Below are positions 42,175-49,795 of a DNA stretch of 64,000 nucleotides, piece after piece. Source of the stretch: Syntrophomonas sp. (GTDB lineage Bacteria; Bacillota; Syntrophomonadia; Syntrophomonadales; Syntrophomonadaceae); the NCBI GenBank assembly GCA_016841875.1, contig JAENYG010000001.1, positions 62,001-126,000 of the forward strand. The letters run 5' to 3'. The number at the start of each line of letters is the position of its first letter. Positions within the stretch are counted from its first letter, which is position 1. The translations under genes were made by a program, and so were the position numbers. The notes below the pieces were generated by a model. The model saw nothing but the letters and a program-made list of their open reading frames with translations. It was not told where the DNA came from and ran no database searches.

Positions 42175-45100
42175 TTACTCCCTGGCGAAGGTAACTGTGT
42201 CACCACCTCCCAATGAAAGTTCACCACTCTCAGTGATATATACATCCAATTGCTCCAGGCTAAATACCAGCAGATCCTGCTTATCCTGGTAGTCTTTCAT
42301 TTTATCACCGCTGTTCAGTTCCAGGTCGTACTTCCTTTCTCCTGAAGAAGTGTAGTCCCCTGTATAGGTCCAGGAGCCATAGGAATTGGAGATGGTCAGA
42401 CTAAAGGTTCCGCTCCCGCAGCTCAGGAAAAACTGGTCACCAGTGGCTGTGATAGGCTCCCGACCGCCTCCGCCGCCCCAACTTCTCTCGATGCCCCGCC
42501 ATTTCCCTTCAATTCCCGATGAAGCTGGCTCTTTCTTCTTAACCTCTGCAACTGTATATCTACCGGCAGCGGTTCCCAGAATGCTTTCCTTGCCATCTAC
42601 AGTTTCATAGACGTTAACCGTAACCTCAAAAGTCATGGGTTTGCTAAAGTCCAGCTTGATCTGGCCTACTGAGGATTTCATCTTTTCCTTAAGCAGACCT
42701 TTGGGTGAGGTCTGCAGTCCCCAGTCGTAGCGGGTCACCTGAGTATCAGCGGGAACGCCCTCAACAGCAAGTACGATACTGCCATTTTCCTCCAGGGTTC
42801 CAGACTGCACAGCCAGACTGAGGTTCAAGTCCTTATCTTCGGGTTCGGGAGACATATAGACATGGACCAGTTCCCCATCCTGAAAGATTTCAACTTTGGC
42901 AGAAATCTGAGCCGGGGGCAGCGCTGAGTCTTTGAACATAGGCGGATCAACTGAGAAAGGTTTCCCATTTTCTATTTTGTCGATCGCACGAATAAATTCA
43001 TTGGAATCGTTAAGAGTGACCCGGCCTGTGAACGGAGGATCACCGGTCTGCAAGTTCGGCAGGGTAACTGTGAACTGCAGCTGGTCGTCAAAAGACAGGG
43101 TGGTATTCCTGGCTTTTCCCGCTATTTCGGCCTGGTTATCCCAAACCACCTTTGTGACCATGCATTTAACCGTATTGGGATCGTTCATCTGCGAGAAACT
43201 CTGAAAAAGGGCAGCCAGCATAAAGCTCTCCCCTTCCCGGAAGGGCACCAGTGCCTCCTTAAGGCCTGAGTCCCCGCGATTCACATAGCCTACAGGCTTG
43301 ATTTCCTGATCCAGTCGATCATCTGGTGCAATACCCGGCAATTTGTAAACATCTCCCGCCAGCTTCCGGTTGGACATATTTATCCACACCGACCGCAGGG
43401 AGGCCGTTGGATCCTGGGGCAGGGATTTATCATTAATCTGCATGCGATAGATCCCGACCCCATAGGTTTTAATAGGCTGCCCTTTGCCCAGCCGCAGGCT
43501 TACATACTCTCTAAAACCTGTCACCGCTGCCGTTCCTGCATCATTGCCGTCCACAGGAAATGCCGGCATGGCAGCCTGGGTCACAATATCCCGCCAGAAC
43601 TCCCCGTACAGGCTTGAGGCTGAAGTCCCCAACTGCTGGTGGACATACGAGTCCAGTGCTGTGTTAACACTGGAAGACATGCTATAGTCTCTCAGCACGG
43701 TATCCCACATCTGCCTGAACCCGCTGGCACGACTTCCGAAATTCTGGTTTCGTTCGGTAACTATGTAGTCAATAAAGGCGGACATAGCATATTCCTGTCC
43801 ATTAATCTTTCCAGAGAAGGCATAATACGGGGAAGTAGCTTCAATACCGCTGTGCAGAACACCGATTCCTTTCTGGGTACCGATGAACAACGACGCGTAT
43901 TCAGCAGTGGCCTCAATATACCACTTGTTATTAGCCTGATATCGAGTCACCTGGGGATCCTTTTCCAGCTTCGCCCCTTTCTCCTTAAACCCGTTGGCCA
44001 TATACAGCATCTTCAAGCCGAGCTGATGGTACTGGACAGCGTGGAAAAGTTCGTGGGCACAAGTAGCCGCCAAATCTCCGCCCGGGTAAGTGGAAGGCAT
44101 CGAGACACTGCCGCTGAGCACGCTATAATTAGCGCCTGACGCATTGTAACGGGGGTCAATGAAAACCTTCAACCGGGCATCCTCGTAGCTTTCCTCAGTT
44201 TCGATCAGACGGGATCCGAAGTAGGTGCTTCGTGGTTCCAAAAAAGATTCGAAAAATCCCTTTTCTTTGATCTGTATCCGGGTTATGTAATTATAATTAG
44301 GAACTCCGTCATCTCCAAAGAGGTTCCGGTATTCCCCATAGGCCGAATCATAGGCGGCAGCAGCGGCCATTGCCTTATCCCGGATGCTGTTGTCATTTTT
44401 GAAATCAGACACCCGGTAGAACACAATGACGTGTTCTCCGCCAATCCCGACAAATTCCTCAATCAGAGCATCATTGGTCAGGACATATGCCTCTTCCGCC
44501 AGCTCTACCACTGTATTGACTGCCGATTTACCGGCATTATATGTGTCGTTGACTATCTCTTTTCCGCTTTGAATGCCTGAATCTATCTTTTGCCCTATCT
44601 TCTTCTTGATATGAGTGGTGAAGCGCTGCCAGCCGCTGAAATGTGTGGTTTTAACATATAACCGGCCGTCTTCCGGGTTATACGCCGTATCTGCCAGAAC
44701 CCAAACTCCCAGCTCATTGTCAAAATAGCGCATCCCAGTGCTGTCCGCCTCTTCTTCGGAAACAGTGATCCCGAAAAATACCGGTCCTTCAAAAAACAGG
44801 TGATTGCCCGAGGCATCTGTCACCTCATACTCTTCCTCCACCGTGTCAAAAGGGCTTGTTTCCTCTACCGGCACGTCATACCTGGATATCACAATTTCCC
44901 GTGACTCCGCCAGGCTTCCCGGAGGAATGAGAATTTTTACATCGGCTGCTTCAATAACTGATTCGATTCCCGGTTCCGCCATACCCCGAGCTATTTCCTG
45001 CAGCTGGCGTTCCTTAAATTCGCTCTGGGCAGTGAGTTTTTTTACGGCCGGCGGATTGTAGACTGTTACCGCCTTTTTGCCTTTGCTGACACCTTCCGGC

Positions 45101-45606
45101 AGGCACAGAGTGATCTCTGCCTCACCCCAGGAAAGGATGCTGGCTTCCAGACCATCAACCTCCACCTTGCTTGCCTCCGGATCAAAGAGGCCAAAGCCCT
45201 GACCCCGAATGGTGATGGCCCGGCCGGAATAAAACTCCCCGGTGATTTCATGGATTGCTGGTTCCACCTGGCCTTGCACAAGCTCAGAATCGGTTCTGAA
45301 TTGTTCAAGCAGTTTCGGGACTCCAACGTAAGATCCCATAATCAATACCATAACAGCTACCACTGCTGCGGCCACTTTCATTACCCGCTTTCCCGGTCTT
45401 TGCCCAGGAACGCTACTGATTTCAGCTTCCTTGGCAGTAATAGCCACCCCGCAGCCTATACAGAATTTAGCACCATCATGATTCTGACTTCCGCAATGCC
45501 TGCACACCGGTCCCGCAGGGGGCACTTGCAGCAAACTGCTGCCGCACGCCGTACAAAAGTTCTTACTATCATCATTCATGCTGCCGCACTGATGACACTC
45601 TTTCAT
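42175..45606 (-). CDS. Zinc-ribbon, membrane-anchored protein with IPT-like domain and HEXXH peptidase motif
   Basis: An 1143-aa protein. Two N-terminal zinc ribbons (CHQCG...CTACG and CRHCG...CIGCG, residues 4-53) precede one membrane helix (VMKVAAAVVAVMVLIMGSYV, about 75-95). An IPT/TIG-like domain follows (ITIRGQGFGLFDPEASKVEV). The large outer part has the zinc-peptidase motif CAHELFHAVQYH (HELFH at 518-522) with a downstream EATAEYAS (565-572) that could hold the third ligand. Beta-rich repeats complete the C-terminus. The ribbons would be cytoplasmic and the peptidase external. Substrate unknown. It starts at ATG 45606. Confidence 0.75.
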   Translation of the reverse strand: MKECHQCGSMNDDSKNFCTACGSSLLQVPPAGPVCRHCGSQNHDGAKFCIGCGVAITAKEAEISSVPGQRPGKRVMKVAAAVVAVMVLIMGSYVGVPKLLEQFRTDSELVQGQVEPAIHEITGEFYSGRAITIRGQGFGLFDPEASKVEVDGLEASILSWGEAEITLCLPEGVSKGKKAVTVYNPPAVKKLTAQSEFKERQLQEIARGMAEPGIESVIEAADVKILIPPGSLAESREIVISRYDVPVEETSPFDTVEEEYEVTDASGNHLFFEGPVFFGITVSEEEADSTGMRYFDNELGVWVLADTAYNPEDGRLYVKTTHFSGWQRFTTHIKKKIGQKIDSGIQSGKEIVNDTYNAGKSAVNTVVELAEEAYVLTNDALIEEFVGIGGEHVIVFYRVSDFKNDNSIRDKAMAAAAAYDSAYGEYRNLFGDDGVPNYNYITRIQIKEKGFFESFLEPRSTYFGSRLIETEESYEDARLKVFIDPRYNASGANYSVLSGSVSMPSTYPGGDLAATCAHELFHAVQYHQLGLKMLYMANGFKEKGAKLEKDPQVTRYQANNKWYIEATAEYASLFIGTQKGIGVLHSGIEATSPYYAFSGKINGQEYAMSAFIDYIVTERNQNFGSRASGFRQMWDTVLRDYSMSSSVNTALDSYVHQQLGTSASSLYGEFWRDIVTQAAMPAFPVDGNDAGTAAVTGFREYVSLRLGKGQPIKTYGVGIYRMQINDKSLPQDPTASLRSVWINMSNRKLAGDVYKLPGIAPDDRLDQEIKPVGYVNRGDSGLKEALVPFREGESFMLAALFQSFSQMNDPNTVKCMVTKVVWDNQAEIAGKARNTTLSFDDQLQFTVTLPNLQTGDPPFTGRVTLNDSNEFIRAIDKIENGKPFSVDPPMFKDSALPPAQISAKVEIFQDGELVHVYMSPEPEDKDLNLSLAVQSGTLEENGSIVLAVEGVPADTQVTRYDWGLQTSPKGLLKEKMKSSVGQIKLDFSKPMTFEVTVNVYETVDGKESILGTAAGRYTVAEVKKKEPASSGIEGKWRGIERSWGGGGGREPITATGDQFFLSCGSGTFSLTISNSYGSWTYTGDYTSSGERKYDLELNSGDKMKDYQDKQDLLVFSLEQLDVYITESGELSLGGGDTVTFARE

Positions 45607-45816
45607 GATTCCTCTCCCCTTTTAAGCAATTGATTACCCCAATGGCGATTTTCCGGTTTCAGCAGACCCCAATCAATTTTACACATAATGGGTATGTATG
45701 ATAAATAAGTGGTATCTTGCTTCAATTTCTTCATTAGTATATCACTGGTTAACAGCAAGCACCAATAAATACCAAAGGTTCTTGACTTGCATGTGCATTT
45801 ACTCAGAAAACACAAA

Positions 45817-45837
45817 ACCGCAGATCATCTCTGCGGT
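45817..45837 (-). terminator. Terminator of the 59-aa gene
   Basis: ACCGCAGA / TCTGCGGT stem with a 5-base loop and TTTTG on the minus strand. Confidence 0.6.
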
Positions 45838-45900
45838 CAGTTTTTATCATGGTGTCGGAGGCGGGACTTTACTTAATCAGTACCACGCAGGCTAATACGG

Positions 45901-46080
45901 CTAATTTGATGATTGCTCATACTGTTCAATATGCCACAGCTGCAAATACTGCAGCTCCTTCAGTTTTCTTTTGAGCCTCTTTTCCTCCCGGGGATCTGAG
46001 GCTTTTTCGATTTGCTGTTTCAGTGCCTGGATCCCTTCCAGGGTTTTCTCGATGGCTTCCTGCAGTTCTAAGTGGTTCAT
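45901..46080 (-). CDS. Small helical 59-aa protein
   Basis: The ATG at 46080 has GAGGTG 5 bases upstream. The product (MNHLELQEAIEKTLEGIQAL ... LQLWHIEQYEQSSN) is highly charged and almost certainly a single long helix or coiled coil (EKASDPREEKRLKRKLKELQ). A decayed copy lies at 41450-41600, and that copy's pattern of frame damage supports this frame as the once-coding one. It lies directly beside the repeat array and AbiF unit but on the opposite strand. Function unknown. Confidence 0.65.
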   Translation of the reverse strand: MNHLELQEAIEKTLEGIQALKQQIEKASDPREEKRLKRKLKELQYLQLWHIEQYEQSSN

Positions 46081-46116
46081 TTTTTCACCTCAGAGTTATT
46101 TTACTAAAATCCAGGG

Positions 46117-46186
46117 TTAAATTTGGTTAAATTTAGTTACATTTGCTTAAATTTGGTTATATTTGTGCATTTTTGCTTATATTTAT
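46117..46186. repeat. Seven-unit direct repeat with exact 10-bp period
   Basis: Successive units are TTAAATTTGG, TTAAATTTAG, TTACATTTGC, TTAAATTTGG, TTATATTTGT, GCATTTTTGC and TTATATTTAT. The period equals about one helical turn. It lies between the divergent 59-aa gene and the promoter of the AbiF unit, and could be a binding array for a regulator or intrinsically curved DNA. Confidence 0.75.
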
Positions 46187-46220
46187 ATACAAAGCTTTAA
46201 TTTAAGTTAAGTTTTGTTAT

Positions 46221-46249
46221 TAGACATTTACTTTGGTAATTCATATACT
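46221..46249 (+). promoter_or_regulatory. sigma-A promoter of the RNA-AbiF unit
   Basis: TAGACA, 17 bases, TATACT. Transcription would begin near 46256, at the foot of the structured RNA. Confidence 0.65.
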
Positions 46250-46256
46250 ATAAATA

Positions 46257-46320
46257 ACAGAACCCGCCACACCTCTCCCGGTACTTGTTACTGGTGACGT
46301 GACCCAAGGCGGGACGTTTT
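46257..46320 (+). ncRNA. Structured RNA upstream of abiF (abiF-motif type)
   Basis: CCCGCC (46263-46268) pairs with GGCGGG (46308-46313) to close a structure holding an inner hairpin, CCGGTA-CTTGT-TACTGG, and a GGTGACGTGACCC tract. A T-rich run follows the closing stem, as in an intrinsic terminator, 15-20 bases before the abiF start. A conserved RNA motif is known upstream of abiF-type genes (recalled from Rfam-type descriptions, not checked here). It could be the RNA antitoxin or regulator of the following protein. Confidence 0.65.
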
Positions 46321-46335
46321 ATTTATGGGTGGTTT

Positions 46336-47208
46336 ATGAGCAAAAAATTAAAGCCTCCACTTTCCGTTGAAGCGCAGGTGGAGTTACTAAAAGATAGAGG
46401 TTTAATAATTGAAGATGATGCATGCGCTATTGAAGTTCTTAGTAAGGTTAATTACTATAGACTAAGTGCTTATTCCCTAGGGTTAAGACACAATGACGTC
46501 TTTCATGAAGGCACCACATTTAATCAAATACACCAAATCTATCAATTTGATGCAAAGATCAGACATTTGTTATTGGCCGCTATTGAATCAATCGAAATAA
46601 AGTTTCGTACGAAGATAGCACATTACCTTGCCATGGAGCATGGAGTTATGTCACATCTCGATGAGAAGTTGTTTTTTAAAGCTGACTACCATAGGGAACT
46701 AATTGAGGAATTTGAAACAGAAAAAGAAAGGCAAAAGGATGCTGCATTTGTGAAGCATCATAACGAAGTCTATGGTGGCAATATGCCAATCTGGGCTGCC
46801 ATCGAACTATTTTCTTTCGGTATGCTTTCAAAGTTATACAGAAACCTCAAAATAGATTACCAAAGGAATTTTGTTCGCACATATTTACACAAAAATAAAT
46901 ATTATAACGACTATCTGGTAAGTTGGTTTAGGTGTTTGGTTGAGATACGAAATATTTGCGCTCATTATGGTCGTATTTACAATAGGATCCTAACCAGTAA
47001 ACCAAAGATATACCCACAATATGAAAGTTTATCCAACAGAAGAATTTTCCCAATGTTAATAGTGATTATCAATTTAATTGATGACCATACTGAAAGTACG
47101 ACCTTTATTACAAATATTGCAGCTCTTATTGCCGAATATCCTGTTATTAATTTAGAATTTATTGGTTTTCCTCCCAACTGGGAGGAAATACTTAAGAAGT
47201 CCAGATGA
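46336..47208 (+). CDS. Abi_2 family protein (AbiD/AbiF type abortive-infection factor)
   Basis: A 290-aa protein of the Abi_2 family. It starts KLKPPLSVEAQVELLKDRGL with the family's YYRLSAYSLGLR segment. The HEPN-like catalytic motif RNICAHYGRIYNR has Arg205 and His210 (RX4H), as in HEPN ribonucleases. It is downstream of a promoter and small structured RNA, and immediately outside the prophage lysis genes. By family knowledge, members block phage propagation and are linked to non-coding RNAs; an RNA-restrained toxic RNase is the working model here, and it is inference. The DNA is AT-rich compared with neighbours, suggesting transfer. Confidence 0.88.
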   Translation: MSKKLKPPLSVEAQVELLKDRGLIIEDDACAIEVLSKVNYYRLSAYSLGLRHNDVFHEGTTFNQIHQIYQFDAKIRHLLLAAIESIEIKFRTKIAHYLAMEHGVMSHLDEKLFFKADYHRELIEEFETEKERQKDAAFVKHHNEVYGGNMPIWAAIELFSFGMLSKLYRNLKIDYQRNFVRTYLHKNKYYNDYLVSWFRCLVEIRNICAHYGRIYNRILTSKPKIYPQYESLSNRRIFPMLIVIINLIDDHTESTTFITNIAALIAEYPVINLEFIGFPPNWEEILKKSR

Positions 47209-47478
47209 AAAACTAACTGAGGCCTTTTCCTGTTATTCTATTACTTAGCTTTACAATATGATACCGACTATATTAAAAGTTTACTACCTTCGTTAAAAGG
47301 CTCCTACCGCTTAACTCGCATCACTACTCCCTTGCACCTTTATTTGGCCTTAGGGTACTGACCTTGTCAGCCAGTTGCACACTTTATTAAGGATTAGAAA
47401 CTATAATATAGTCGGATACAACAATATATGTTAATTATATTAATTTATTACTCAAAACCCTACCAGCTTTCGCCCCGG
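47209..47478. other. Boundary region between abiF and prophage
   Basis: 270 AT-rich bases with no gene, hairpin or tRNA that I can see. The left prophage attachment site may lie here or to the left; no duplicated core can be identified, because the other prophage end is outside the window. Confidence 0.4.
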
Positions 47479-47769
47479 TCAACCATCCTCCTCTAGAGTT
47501 TCATCAATAGATTGTTTATCGCCCTGCCCCAAATCATATACCCCACAAGCTGCAGCTCCCAGAAGAACTCCTATCGCCACACCGGCCAGGATCGGCTGCC
47601 CGTTCTCTATGGATATGCCGACTCCCGTACTAATACCCACAGCCAGGGAAACTGCCGGCGCCCATTTAGTAGGTAACCCAGTCTTTTTAGCCACACCGAC
47701 AATGGAAGTCACTACCGCCAGGGCTGGTAGGCCGTATAAAGCATATTGAGTTAAATCCACATAAATCAC
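47479..47769 (-). CDS. Small phage membrane protein, putative holin
   Basis: A 96-aa protein with two or three hydrophobic segments (LYGLPALAVVTSIVGVAKK, WAPAVSLAVGISTGVGI, ILAGVAIGVLLGAAACGVY) and an acidic tail. Size, topology and position as last gene after the amidase fit a holin or holin-like partner. It follows the amidase with one base between. A second holin-family gene lies upstream of the amidase, so this one might act as a regulator or antiholin. Confidence 0.6.
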   Translation of the reverse strand: MIYVDLTQYALYGLPALAVVTSIVGVAKKTGLPTKWAPAVSLAVGISTGVGISIENGQPILAGVAIGVLLGAAACGVYDLGQGDKQSIDETLEEDG

Positions 47770-47770
47770 C

Positions 47771-48424
47771 CTACCTCTCTATAATTACCGTCTTGGCCGT
47801 TCCATCCCAGGTAACACCCATACCAATATCTCGCAACACTACAGCCGGAATATAAGTGGTATCCTTACCATCAACATTCAAGATAACTGACTTATCGATG
47901 GCCTTCCCTTCCATTACAACGTTTACATCCGGCAGATTAACCTGCGTATCAAGTTTAAGTTTTGCAAGCATATCTTTCTCCTCCAATCGTGCTCTCAGCT
48001 CAAGCCAGGGGAACCTCGCTCCCGGGCAAGCGGTCGCCATTACATCTTTATGTCCAATAACCTTAAGATTGCCGTATCTGCTGCGCAGGTCTTTGATCAG
48101 CTCTACCAGTGACTTCATCTGTGCAACTGTTGGTATCGAAGTTTGAAAATTCCCAGCTAGGACTATTCCTATACTGTCCCCGTTACCGGAAGGGCCTGAA
48201 TGAGATCCGATTGAATTTTCCGGCCGGCCTCGTTCAATCATGCCGTTGCTCCGTATAACATAGTGGTACCCAATACCCAGCCAGCCCTGGTTTAGATGCC
48301 ACTGGTGGATGGTTGCTGCTGACACATCTGCACTGGCACTATGGTGTATGATAATCCGGTTAGTACGACTTCGCCGTGTTGGTGTTCTCTTAAATTGGAG
48401 ATTGGTTTCCACTATCGCCAGCAC
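47771..48424 (-). CDS. Phage endolysin: N-acetylmuramoyl-L-alanine amidase with copper-amine-oxidase-like domain
   Basis: A 217-aa lysis enzyme. The Amidase_2/PGRP domain has IIIHHSASADVSAATIHQWH, GIGYHYVIRSNG and GHKDVMATACPG, giving the His, His, Cys zinc ligands and the catalytic Lys/His region. The C-terminal 50 residues (VVMEGKAIDKSVILNVDG and YIPAVVLRDIGMGVTWDG) match the small copper-amine-oxidase N-terminal-like domain often used for wall attachment. The GTG at 48424 has GGAGG 8 bases before it; the start region overlaps the upstream holin gene. It cuts the amide bond between muramic acid and the peptide. Confidence 0.85.
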   Translation of the reverse strand: MLAIVETNLQFKRTPTRRSRTNRIIIHHSASADVSAATIHQWHLNQGWLGIGYHYVIRSNGMIERGRPENSIGSHSGPSGNGDSIGIVLAGNFQTSIPTVAQMKSLVELIKDLRSRYGNLKVIGHKDVMATACPGARFPWLELRARLEEKDMLAKLKLDTQVNLPDVNVVMEGKAIDKSVILNVDGKDTTYIPAVVLRDIGMGVTWDGTAKTVIIER

Positions 48425-48908
48425 TAGCTTCACCTCCATCCTCAACGATCTGCTCCAGCTTCCGTTTTGAGAACCGCTTTAGCCAAGAGAATTCCTCAAC
48501 CCCAGCTTCAATAAAGTTCTCGCAAACACTCTCAAGTTCTACAAAGAAGAATATGCCATATATAACCGAACTGGCCACATAGGCATATTCGTAAGGGAAC
48601 CTGGTGATTTGAGCAGCGAAAATGCACATTATGAAGTAGGCGGGGATTTTTAACCTGGCTCCAGACAATGCTTTGTCACTCTGAATGTGGCCCTCTTTAA
48701 TAGCCAGGATGAAACCACCGTGGTTTACGCTTTCTGTGATCAGCCTGGATATTAGGTCGCAAGCTACGGCTATCCACAGAGCATAAAATGCTGCCCCTGG
48801 ATCCCCGATCAGATAAGCAAGTGTGGCCATAAAAATACCCCCCAGCCAGGCTAAGGGGTTCATCAGAGCATTTGTTAACATTTCACCAAAAGTTATTAAT
48901 ACATGCAT
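48390..48908 (-). CDS. Phage holin, phage_holin_4 type
   Basis: A 172-aa membrane protein with about four hydrophobic segments: MNPLAWLGGIFMATLAYLIG, FYALWIAVACDLISRLI, RLKIPAYFIMCIFAAQI and YVASSVIYGIFFFVELES. This is the pattern of the toxin-secretion/phage-lysis holin family. The ATG at 48908 follows GGGAGGAGG. The tail is charged. It would form membrane lesions releasing the amidase, whose start overlaps its 3' end. A terminator lies just upstream, so the lysis genes may have separate transcription. Confidence 0.85.
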   Translation of the reverse strand: MHVLITFGEMLTNALMNPLAWLGGIFMATLAYLIGDPGAAFYALWIAVACDLISRLITESVNHGGFILAIKEGHIQSDKALSGARLKIPAYFIMCIFAAQITRFPYEYAYVASSVIYGIFFFVELESVCENFIEAGVEEFSWLKRFSKRKLEQIVEDGGEASAGDSGNQSPI

Positions 48909-48925
48909 TACCAATCCTCCTCCCA

Positions 48926-48948
48926 AATAAAAAAGAGCCTGCCGGCTC
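48926..48948 (-). terminator. Terminator between tail-tip and lysis genes
   Basis: GAGCC-TGCC-GGCTC hairpin followed on the minus strand by TTTTTTATTT. Confidence 0.65.
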
Positions 48949-48967
48949 ATTTCCCATCACTCTCGCC

Positions 48968-49285
48968 TTACTGGCGATATTCAAAAACGCTGTATGTGAC
49001 TTTCACTTTGGCTGTCTGGCCTTCTACCTGGTAGCTGAATATTACAAAGAAGCTTCCAGCCTCAGCCCCAGCAGGTATTAAAGCATATATGAAGGCTTCA
49101 CTCGAATCTAATATTACGCTTGCTTCCTGCGGTGTTGTATCTACTTCTGTTCCATCTGCCTTAAACCTCTGATATGTTGGACTGCTTAAAACAATATCCT
49201 GACCATCGTTTCTCCGGATAGTTGCGCCCTGCTCTCGAATTTCACCCAGGAACATATTTTTGCCGGCAATTACGTCAACATTCAA
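48968..49285 (-). CDS. Hypothetical phage tail-region protein (105 aa)
   Basis: A small beta-rich protein with no recognised family (GKNMFLGEIREQGATIRRND, FIYALIPAGAEAGSFFVIFS). It has the alternating strand pattern of baseplate or tip accessory proteins and ends AKVKVTYSVFEYRQ. It is last of the tail-tip genes before the terminator, 6 bases after the preceding gene. Confidence 0.6.
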   Translation of the reverse strand: MNVDVIAGKNMFLGEIREQGATIRRNDGQDIVLSSPTYQRFKADGTEVDTTPQEASVILDSSEAFIYALIPAGAEAGSFFVIFSYQVEGQTAKVKVTYSVFEYRQ

Positions 49286-49291
49286 ACAGCA

Positions 49292-49795
49292 TCACTCCTT
49301 CGCCTGCGACTTAAACCAGTCGGGTATTCCTTGTACCATCAACAACCGATTACTTTCTGACATATCTAGTAACCCGGGCATCCTTAGAACATCAACAAGT
49401 GACTTCATGGCAGTGACATCAAGTAAGCTTGGCAACGGAGCAACTATGAGACTATAAATTAGTGGTGATACATTTCTAATATCGATTACTGCACTTGCCA
49501 AAGAAGATAAATTGTGAACATTGTCCTTTAATCTCGCATAAATAGTTGCCAAGCCAAATGGGTACCCAAGAAAATTTAATGCACCATAAAATCTATTGTT
49601 TTCTGGTTGGTATAGAAAAGTTAAGTCATGCCTGGTACCGTTACTGTCAACAATATAAATCTCCTGATACTCAGCAATTGGCTCACTTCCGTTAATATAA
49701 ATCCCTGATCGCATTCCCGGAATCACAGTAGCGGGAGCATCAATAGTAACATCTGGCGGGGTAGTGTCTAAAGTAAGAATATAATAGCTACTCAT
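49292..49795 (-). CDS. Tail-tip accessory protein with LTLDTTPP N-terminus
   Basis: A 167-aa protein; the ATG at 49795 follows GGGGTGG by 5 bases and overlaps the stop of the upstream gene. It begins MSSYYILTLDTTPPDVTIDA, then an Ig-like strand pattern (SGIYINGSEPIAEYQEIYIV), then a helical Leu/Met-rich end (SLLDVTAMKSLVDVLRMPG). The first 15 residues are nearly the same as those of the gene at 52279-52959, pointing to a shared attachment segment. Role inferred as part of the host-contact apparatus. Confidence 0.6.
   Translation of the reverse strand: MSSYYILTLDTTPPDVTIDAPATVIPGMRSGIYINGSEPIAEYQEIYIVDSNGTRHDLTFLYQPENNRFYGALNFLGYPFGLATIYARLKDNVHNLSSLASAVIDIRNVSPLIYSLIVAPLPSLLDVTAMKSLVDVLRMPGLLDMSESNRLLMVQGIPDWFKSQAKE

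Noticed and set aside
46117-46186. CRISPR array
   Set aside because: The units are 10 bp with no unique spacers; this is a simple direct repeat, and no cas genes are present.
47209-47478. Prophage attachment core
   Set aside because: Without the other prophage end in view no duplicated core can be shown.
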